From Phoronis australis (taxonomy: Eukaryota > Phoronida > Phoronidae), in contig NMRA01000064.1 of the NCBI GenBank assembly GCA_002633005.1, forward strand, positions 921,997-985,996: 64,000 nt of DNA, read 5' to 3'. The translations under genes and the position numbers were made by a program. Shown piece after piece: positions 55,734 through 64,000 of the stretch (its first letter is position 1; each line of letters opens with the position of its first letter). The notes under the pieces were generated by a model that had not been told where the DNA came from, searched no databases, and saw nothing but the letters and a program-made list of their open reading frames with translations.

Positions 55734-58700
55734 TTAACAATTTTGAAGATCGCTGGTACCATTGGCCCGACGTTCACTAAACATAACTTCATGCACTTCC
55801 CCACAATCCCTGGTTTCCCCTAATAGTGGACTTGTCTCTCTGCTAATTTCTTCAATGTCTTTGACTGTAGACTCTGCCACAGGATAGCCACTCTTATTTC
55901 GCCGCCTGACGAACCTCTCCACCAAATACAGTACCAGCGTTAGGAAGCCCTTTAATAAAAAGACCAACATTTAGAAGCAATATACGATACCTTCACCTAA
56001 CAGACAACTGTTAGCAACAACTCCAAAAACTATGATAAAAATCCTCCAACTGGGGAAAATCTAAAAAACTGGAAAAATCTCTAAAATTTGGAAAAAATCT
56101 TTAAAATCTGGGACACTGAAATCCAAGCTAAAACAACAAAACTAGCACTAGGAGGCACCACAATAGTTAAAGTCAACCGAAAATCATCGTCATCTGTACT
56201 CATCATAGTTAAAACCTATATGCCAATTTTCACAATCATCTTTAGAGTGGTTTGGTTGATAGAGCGGCAGACACCAAAAAACAGACTCGAAAACAGTAAA
56301 AATGGCCACTAGGTGGTGCAAAATACCTTGAATCCATCTGAAAATGAGAGGATAGCGTCACCTCACTAATACATGTAGATGCCTATCTTCCAAATTTTGT
56401 GAAAATATGTAAGGTAAGCGCAAAAAAATGAAATTGTCATAAGGGGGCACACCAGTGGCTGGATAGGTCCGAAATTCGTCGTCATTCATCGTCAGCTTCG
56501 TAGAAAATTTTGAATACGACACATGTAAGCATTGCCTGTGACTTGAGTCGGTAACGAAAATAGACTCATATCACTACTGCAAGAAATATTGAGACTGATT
56601 TTACGAGACTAAAAGACCCAATTTATTGTTTATTTTTAGCCTACAGGATACGCAGTTTTAACATTCTATAGAAAGAGTAAGAAGTAAAATACTGTTAAAA
56701 GATTTGGCACATTCCAAACACAAAATGAAATCTATGAGAACATATAAGGAACTTACCGCAGCAACTGACAGGAATGCCACGCATGTAACAGTCCACGAAA
56801 AGCCAATGGAGGCTTGTAGAATACCACCAAAACTTGGGCCCACAAAATCTCTGAAACAAGTCCCCAAAATAAGCAATTTAATAGAAATCTAGTGACAACA
56901 GGAGCCATTACAAACATGAAGTCCGTTTCTACTGACAACTTGACAAAACTGAAGCGTGAAGCTTTACAATATCACTAATTGAGGACTACCCGAAGGTCAA
57001 GAATATCTACTTGATGCAATTTGTATTACTCCTCCATTAAATTGACTTCCAACCACATTTTAAATGAGATGGGACCAAGAATGTCCGCCAGAGTGGGCGT
57101 ATGCCTAAATATACAAGAACGCGTAACACACAACTTAGAGAATAGGATCTCGTAAAGACCAGTAGAGAGACTTTTAGTCGATTTAATTACCAATTACTTA
57201 CAAGTTAAAAAGCAGGTTTTAATTAAAGTAGTTTAAAGCAAATTGTCCTACAAGAAGATGAGAGAATGTGACCATAATTTTAATCATTCCAACAAAACAC
57301 CGACCAAAAAAAGTTGTGCCGAATTATTAAAAATTGCGCATGCCTGTTCCATTTCTTCCACAGTATACATCTGAAACAAGGCTTGTGTTGTCGTCATTAT
57401 AGTAACTTATCTGCCAAATTTCATGAACACCCATCAAGGAATAGGACAGCTATCAAGACAAGCGCAAAGAAAAACAAAATTGCCACAAGCTGACTCAAAA
57501 TCCACAGAAGTTGTACTCTTTCCAATAAAAATACAAACATATTTTGAGAATATGCACAAAGGAGAAAGTGGGATGGGAGAAAATCCCAATAAAGGCAACA
57601 CAGAAAATATAAAATTGCCACTAGGGGGCACAGTGGAAGTCGTATTCATCCAGAAGTTGTCGTCTTCTATTGTCACCTTCATCAGTAGAAATACAATTTA
57701 ACAAATATCCTGTGGAGGGCTTAGAAGATACAGTCACAAAATCAATGCAAAAAACTGCTACTAGGATGTGGCAAAATAGTCAGAGCCGTACAAAATGCAG
57801 ACGCTAAAAAAATCAAAAACAGTAAAAAAGCCACTAGGCGCTGCAAAATATGTCAAAGCCATCCTAAAATGGGAAGTTGTCATCGTCTTCCTAATAGATA
57901 CCATTTTACCAAAATTCATGAAAATCTGTTAAATGACATACGTAAAAACTAAAGTAGCCAGAAGGGGTCACACCCGTAGTAGGATCCATGCAAAAGTTCG
58001 CTCTCATCATCCCATCTATGAAAGAAGCATATCTGGATAAATTCATGCACAAACATTCAGTGTTGTTTGGAAGATACAGCAGCAGACAGACAGGAATGAC
58101 AGCATAATGTCGCCACATGTAAATATGTGAGTGCATAAAAATTCTGGGTACTTAAACTTAGTTTTCAGAGGTTGCCTAGAATCTGCAGTGATCGAGTGAT
58201 AATGGTACACAGAATCGTACTATAGTTAGCATGACTATTTTGTCACAGATTTGGAACAACCTCGTGGTTAAACTTACCCCATGGAAAATGCTGAACTCCA
58301 CACTCCAGCTATGAGAGCATAGGTTCCGAGATTGTCAGGCAAGCCAGCATCTCTGAAAGAAATTCAAAGTTGTTTTCTGTGCTGTCTTTTTTATTGAAAA
58401 CAGCCACAAAACAATTGCTTGAAATCACAGTGAGGTCACGCCACGACGACAAAGGAGACCATTATAAATAATGTGACCAGCTTTAACTAGGATTCTTCCT
58501 CACAAGATCCCACACAATAGAGGATTTCATAAGGTGGAGTCGAGTATTTTTTTGCCACAGACAATACAGGCAATTTGTCATGACTGTTGAAAAAAATGAG
58601 GGCATAACCTTAGATTATGTTAAATTAGCTTGAGTGCTTATCCACAGGCATGGTTAGCTAAAAATGACACGAAAAGGTTGCCTTTGCCTGAAAAGTACCA

Positions 58701-61700
58701 ATTCAAAATTTTGAAGATGCACTCTTGGCTAACAGATATACAAAAACAAATTCTTATGATTTGTCAAGTTGGATTCTAATGGAATGTGTCGCTCTAACTT
58801 GGCATCTGCAGTTAAAAAAACTTCTATGTAAATTTGTTTTATATGAGGTCTGGTTGAACCAGGGTGTTGCCTGTGAGACAACCTTTATTAATATTTTCTA
58901 AACATATTATAGATTGTTATATAAAAGGCTGGCAGGGCAACGTTGATAATAATTCTAAACTGTCAAAACTGGAAGGCATAATTCTGTAACTTATTCTTAC
59001 TGAATATATCTTTCCTGTCCAAATACCAAGTTGAACGAAGATGAATATCACTTTATACTAGTATGCCCCACATTCCATGATTTAAGGATTTGGGATTTAT
59101 GTACGGAAAGTATTGGAGCAGTCCAAGTATCAACAAATATATTAGTTTAATAAAAAACCCTGAGAAAGGTGTTATTAGTTTCATTTAACATTCACTTTGT
59201 AAGAAATCATCATTACATTAAGAAATGTTTGTGCCTCTAGTATTATAGCTTTACTTGCTGTAATTGTACTTTGGGCCCATGGCAGTGAATACTTGTAATA
59301 AACACCATTCTTAAGATTGTGTTAAGCTTCAGTTAATATGCTAATTTCAAGCACTTACTCAGCAATGCAGATGATGACATCAAAGGTTGGGACAGAGGCC
59401 AGACTGATGGAAGCACCCAGCACGATCAGAGACACAATGTTCAACCACAACTCACTGTAAGAAAGACAATTCAGGCTGCAAACATTGCTTTAGGTCTTCA
59501 GTGCCAGTGGTCAAGCAATGAGTTAAATGAAATACCAATATGGAAGCCTCATTGCTGGGATATTTCCATCACACTCAGCCATTTCTTGGATTATAAAGTC
59601 CAAGCTAAGCCAACAAATAAGAACATACAACTGTATTGCCAAGATCGCCAAGGATCTGCTTTTACTAAAACATATTAACATACAAGAAAATGGCTGCATT
59701 CTCCTTTAACACATAATCCCACACCTTCAAAAGAAACAGTTGTTTTTTTTTCGTGATGGATTACGTGTCAGACACTTCAACTGAAAGTATGACATAGCAA
59801 TATAACTCGCCAAAATGACAGTGTTTCATTTATCGAGTGGAAACTTTGGATCCAGGGATTTTTAAATTATTCATTTTCAACGATCTTGCCATGTATTGAA
59901 CCTTTTCATCATTTTTTCATGTTTCCACGTGAATGGTAAATAAACAAGAAACCACGCAAAGCCTTACTTGTAATTGCCCAAGCCCAGTAAAGGGGAGGGT
60001 CCTAACAGGCAAAGGCCAACCCCTGACAGAAGGAAACCAATCATAAGGAGAGGCTTGCTGTCGATCATGTGATCAGCCACCCAGCCCCACACTGGTGACA
60101 GGAGGGCATAAACACCAGACATGAGGAGAAACAGAAGACCAACAAGGTCTGTGGACAGGTTAAACTGAAAGACAACAAGAAAATAAACCCCACAGTGTTT
60201 ACACAGGTTATCAAGACATTAATTATAAACTGATACATCATATATGACTAAAAGGAACAGCGTAGCTCAGTCGTTTGAGCTTCGGACTCCCATTTGGGAG
60301 GCCAGTGTTCATATTCTGGCAGTGACTGGCAGACAATCCGAGCTTTCCACAAACATGTCTTCCACTCCTTTGAGCTCGGTCTTACTGGTGAATGTTGCAA
60401 GGGAGTGAATGAGAACTTGGATATAAAGCAAAAGTGATTTCTGTGGCAGAGTTCATATGAAGAAAAAGGGTCGGCCAATTCCCAACCAGCTGGGTCAAAG
60501 GCATTCCTTCCTGATTAAGAATGTGATAATTGTTCCAACTGACACGTCCAATACCAGGAAACAATAGTTTAAAGATTGATGTTGCTTAATTTAAGCAAAT
60601 TAGACAGTCCAAAGTGAAATTTCAATTTAAAGAGTTTTGGGCACTTTATTTAAAAAGCACTTTTAGAAAGTGAAAAATGTTTTCAGGTTTTGTTAGAACC
60701 TAATTAGCTGCTTTATACAGATGGATTGTAAACATGATGTTGTCAGTTCTAATATAATTCCAAGAATGTTCAGTTGTTTGAACTGTAACAAACAACTTTT
60801 GATTCTAACCGTCTCAAGATGAGGCTCCAAGAGTGGGTCCAACACAGACCACAGTATGGCAGACACTATGACGTCAACACAGACTACATAAAGTGCAGGT
60901 GACTTGAATAACAGCAAGGGTTGCACATCTTTACACTCTTCATTATTAAACTCGTCTGAAACAGAAATGGTGTAGCTTAGTTAACAGTCACTTTTAATAA
61001 TCAACGTAATTGTCTGGGCTTCCATTACAATTGCTATCTTAAGTTGGTAAATCCAAGAATAAAACCATGAACTTTTAGTTTACAAGTGACCACTCTTCCA
61101 GAGTGTTCTGAGCATAACACTCAGCCTACAGGAAGGTCTGCAAAACAATATTGGGCTGATGCAAGGATAAGAATGCTTCCAACAGTCTTACATAAACCCA
61201 TACGCTTCCGAACATTTGTTCACTTGATCTAAAATGAACTATGCTCCGTATGACAGACATCAATTTGATTTGACAAAATCTTACACTTGACATATATTAT
61301 GATCAATGAGCTTAAATCAGAATAGGTAAGCTTAAATACGCAGAAGCAAAAATTTGATCAGAAATGGTAACCATAGTAACATTAATTTATACAGCAGGTA
61401 GTAGTAGTCATTGGTCTTCGGGTACTTTGACATGTTTGAAAATTGTTTTCAGTTTTCAGAGTAATTCTGCCAAGTGTCAACGTGACTACTAATAGTGATT
61501 AATTCCACGGACACACCAGAACCAGTCATGTAATTTGCACTGCAAAATTTATTTCCATACTCTGTCTCTCTCCCTTCTTCCCACCTTATCTACCCTCTCA
61601 TGCTTTTGCAGAACTCAAAAAAATCCGCTATTGTTAAGAAGTACCCAGAAATTCAAAAGGTTTCACAATGCACACTAAGATCAATGTGAAGTGTGAAGTA

Positions 61701-63258
61701 CTCACCATGTCTCGGTAGTAAAAAGAATGTCACGGGCACTATAGCCATCATGAACCCTCCAGTTACAAGGAAGGGTAGACAAAATCCACCAGCCTGAAAA
61801 AATAAGAGCAATGCAGAGCAATGACATGCGCCTATGTTAAGTGTGCATCGCATATGGCACAGATATGAGACACGCATTTTTTTAAACATTCTCACATGCT
61901 ACTGTGCGAGAGACTACGGAGTGAAGTGCAAGACTACGGAGTGAAGTTCCAGACCATGGGGTGAAGTGCCAGACCTCCGAAAATTGGCAAACACAATTCT
62001 GGTACATGCCAAAACTAATCAGACAAAAAACCCAAAATTCTCCATCGTGGCAACAGAGCTCAAGTAGAATTCCCAGTCATGACAGCTGAGCCCAAGCACA
62101 ATTCACCATATGATCAGATTAGATAGAATAACCCATTAAAGCGGGAAACAGTATTTTGTCTGATTACTTTTGGTGAGTACAAATTTAAAGTATCTTCTTT
62201 GACATTATTCAACTTAAACAGCCTTAAATCAATGCCATCAAAATCATATATTATAATCTTCCACATGTCTGACCATGCCCACTCTTGATTAAGTACGATG
62301 ACTTGCAGCAGACAGGTCAGTTTTCATGGACTGGTTTATTTCCTGCCCTGCTTAGTATCATTGAAGAAGCATCACTAGACTTAACACCTCCACCATACAG
62401 ACATCTACCTGGTATAATGCAACACCCAAAGCAGGTCTGTTGGACTCCACTATTCAGACAGGTACCTCATACAATACACCACCCAAGGCTGGTCTCTAAA
62501 TCCCCATAATACAAACAACTACATCGAACAATACACCACCCAGGTCTGTTTGTCCCCACAATACGGACACCTACCTCGTACAGTACACCACCCAGGGCAG
62601 GACCAACCATCATACCCAGTCCTATTACTGTCTCCAGGATGCCCTGAAAGCACAGATGACAGTAGTATACAATAATTGTCTCTGAGATTTAATATCAACA
62701 ATGGCATCAATAAAAATACAACATAGTCAAATTCTGATCAGTGGAATATACTTGTTAATATGCACTAAAAGGACATTATATGAGACTCCGACCGACATCC
62801 TCGGGAAGGGGGTAGGGGAAGTTTTCACTGATGATATGATGAAGTAGCTGACAGTCTTGATCATTTTACTGGACAGGTGAAAAGAGAATATCAGACCTAT
62901 TTTTGACTAGCACTTTGTTTCCATTACCATGGTGATAACCATGCTTACATGGGATGACAAGAGCAGCTGGTCCACCATGTTATAAGTGACACTACCGAGG
63001 GGTAAAGATGAATGAATCTAATTCCAACTTTGTCAACTACTAAATGACGGAATGCATTGCATATTAATTGCTGTAGAATTGTTAAGAAGCACACGACTCA
63101 CAAATACAGTGGTGACATTGTCATCAAACTCAGTTGCACAGAGGGCAAATGACGCTGTTGTGTAAGCGGTACAACCAAGAGCCAGGAAGACACGAATTGT
63201 AAAACACAGCACGATAAACACTAGGCCACCATCACCATCAGATACCCAGTCAAGAGCG
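55734..63258 (-). CDS. SLC18B1: SLC18B1-like major facilitator transporter, last nine coding exons
   Basis: Exons in transcript order: 63102-63258, 62575-62643, 61706-61793, 60810-60955, 59968-60164, 59359-59454, 58278-58352, 56757-56850, 55734-55949. All have GT-AG sites and matching phases and give the C-terminal 378 residues. Landmarks in order, matching vertebrate SLC18B1: NVTTVFGILETVIGLGMMVG, GPALGGVLYEAGGFCLPFLV, LDPLLEPHLET, FNLSTDLVGLL, SPVWGWVADHMIDSKPLL (MFS motif A-like), SLASVPTFDVIICIAE, NLGTYALIAGVWSSAFSMG, FVGPSFGGILQASIGFSW, and a cytoplasmic tail with ETSPLLG (acidic dileucine sorting motif). Vertebrate SLC18B1 is a vesicular polyamine transporter, so a proton-coupled vesicular or lysosomal role is a family inference. 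The first helices and start codon lie beyond 63258 and are not seen in the window. The introns carry the repeats listed separately. Confidence 0.92.
55990..56640. repeat. CTCF-word repeat, part 4 (last intron of the transporter)
   Basis: Three copies of the word occur here: AGCACTAGGAGGCACCAC (56145-56162), TGGCCACTAGGTGGTGCA (56303-56320) and TTGTCATAAGGGGGCACACC (56434-56453). Each is preceded by AAAACAGTAAAAA- or AAAATGAAA-type A-rich sequence and followed by TCATCGTCATC-like blocks and CATATGCCAATTT. This is the last intron of the minus-strand transporter. Confidence 0.75.
57380..58145. repeat. CTCF-word repeat, part 5 (intron of the transporter)
   Basis: ATTGCCACTAGGGGGCACAG (57615-57634), CTGCTACTAGGATGTGGC (57755-57772), AAGCCACTAGGCGCTGCA (57828-57845) and TAGCCAGAAGGGGTCACACC (57955-57974), with CCAAATTTCATGAA spacers. 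The tail (GAAGATACAGCAGCAGACAGACAGG, then CATAATGTCGCCACATGTAAAT) ends at about 58140, as at 54.6 kb. The small open frames here are repeat-derived. Confidence 0.8.
58360..59355. other. Intron of the transporter gene, no other feature
   Basis: AT-rich intron between exons 59359-59454 and 58278-58352. No repeat family is recognised. Confidence 0.6.
60258..60328 (+). repeat. tRNA-derived sequence in a transporter intron (antisense)
   Basis: An A box (CGTAGCTCAGTCGTTTGAGC), a middle stem (CTCCC/GGGAG) and a B-box-like GTGTTCATATTC within a perfect GCCAG/CTGGC stem. The T loop is too long for a functional tRNA. A SINE head or tRNA pseudogene. Confidence 0.5.
60960..61700. other. Intron of the transporter gene, no other feature
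   Basis: AT-rich intron between exons 61706-61793 and 60810-60955, with a CT-rich stretch at 61560-61600. No repeat recognised. Confidence 0.6.
61909..61978. repeat. ~20-bp tandem repeat in a transporter intron
   Basis: AGACTACGGAGTGAAGTGC, AGACTACGGAGTGAAGTTCC, AGACCATGGGGTGAAGTGCC and a partial AGACCTCCG follow one another: about 3.5 units of 20-21 bp. Confidence 0.9.
62398..62612. repeat. Tandem repeat made from an exon-intron border
   Basis: Four units of 57, 57 and 52 bp spacing (CAGACA/CAAACA/CGGACA at 62398, 62455, 62512, 62564). The unit at 62564-62612 overlaps the true exon 62575-62643 and its donor. The other three carry diverged copies of the exon end, e.g. PALGGVLYE next to a GT (minus strand) at about 62463-62495. 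Confidence 0.85.
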
Positions 63259-64000
63259 CTGAAATCATGGCAGGGGAGATGTAATAACCTATCTACAGGT
63301 GAACGATAGAACTGACAACAAATAGGTTGCAGGGTCATTATCAATGCGTATTTCAAAAGCAATAAAACATAACATTGCAACGTATTTGGCACGAGTGGTG
63401 CCATCTAACAGATAACATGAATAACAGCTGAGTAGTCATCACAAAATAAACAATGTGATTTAAACAAAAAGGGATTAGTTCATCAGCTGCCTGACTAAAA
63501 TTTCAACTCCAATTATTTTTAAATATTCTGAAAAGAACAAAATTTGTCTTCACTTGAAAGGTATTGGAATGCTATGTCTCACTATTTTGTTTATGAGCAA
63601 TTCTAAATTTTAGCAACCCATGAGTAATACATGCTCCAGAAGGTCCAATAAGACAAGGTGTCAGGTGTGCCAAAGGGCCTAGTCAAACACCATACAAGAC
63701 CCATTGGATTCCTTTTACTGACCCTAGTCTCTCTAACATCACCTCTCCATGATTATTTAAGAATAATTGATAAGATAAGCCATGGATCATTACCAAATTT
63801 TCAAAATGTTGAAGGCGATTATACAGTTTGCAAAAACCCTACTGACTTCTGCTACTTGATGTCATTTTGATGTTTTGGAGCCAGTCAAATAAAATTAAAA
63901 TGACAAAATGGCCACATTTGCGTTGCCCTGTAAATTATTTAGCACTTCAAAAATTATAACCTGGCTATGGATCTTGTCAATTTTAATCCTTCTCAACTCT
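63259..64000. other. Upstream intron of the transporter gene
   Basis: No further exon of the SLC18B1-like gene is recognised. The conserved preceding segment (helices 2-4) is not present, so the intron probably extends beyond the window. Confidence 0.55.

Overview
This is an AT-rich, intron-bearing animal nuclear window with one assembly gap (637 N, 466-1102) and a single N at 41871. Exons are short, splice sites are GT-AG, and intergenic DNA is crowded with LINE relics, a Penelope-like element, THAP and SWIM transposon relics, tRNA-derived repeats and many short terminal-inverted-repeat elements. The gene content (PAN plus fibrinogen-like secreted proteins in tandem, an SLC18B1-like transporter, a CR1/L2-type LINE with a 2A motif) fits a marine invertebrate. 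I lean to a cnidarian such as a coral or anemone but cannot exclude an invertebrate deuterostome.

Layout. From 1 to 44 kb a tandem family of minus-strand genes dominates: exon 1 (signal peptide plus PAN/apple-like domain), a 25-nt microexon, and a 617-nt fibrinogen C-terminal domain exon. Copies A (36652-40793) and B (22583-25829) are complete, 303 residues each. Copy C (2030-3069) has exon 1 and the microexon; its fibrinogen exon is missing or hidden in the gap. Copy D (5100-5348) is a dead PAN exon. Pieces of their 5' flanks are duplicated around the genes (27.0-28.8 with 42.1-43.9 kb; 30.5-31.5 with 35.0-35.8 kb; 5.4, 34.4 and 40.9 kb).

Between these units lie an ORF1 fragment of an L1-like LINE (15.3-16.0 kb, +), a nearly full-span CR1/L2-like LINE (16.2-19.9 kb, -) with a 2A ribosome-skipping motif before its endonuclease, an endonuclease fragment of another LINE (20.7-21.1 kb, +), three THAP-domain relics (1.2, 8.3, 21.8 kb, all -), a SWIM zinc-finger relic (11.7-12.2 kb, -), and a 1.2-1.4 kb repeat present twice in opposite orientation (13-14.4 and 32.3-33.6 kb).

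From 47.4 to 50.3 kb are two plus-strand predicted membrane-protein genes without a recognised family: a 121-residue, three-exon single-pass protein and a 298-residue two-pass protein with a repeat-built tail. From 52 to 64 kb there is a broken Penelope-like element with a GIY-YIG endonuclease, a 42-bp minisatellite, many copies of a repeat containing a CTCF-like word, and the last nine coding exons of an SLC18B1-like major facilitator transporter on the minus strand, whose 5' part lies beyond 64 kb.
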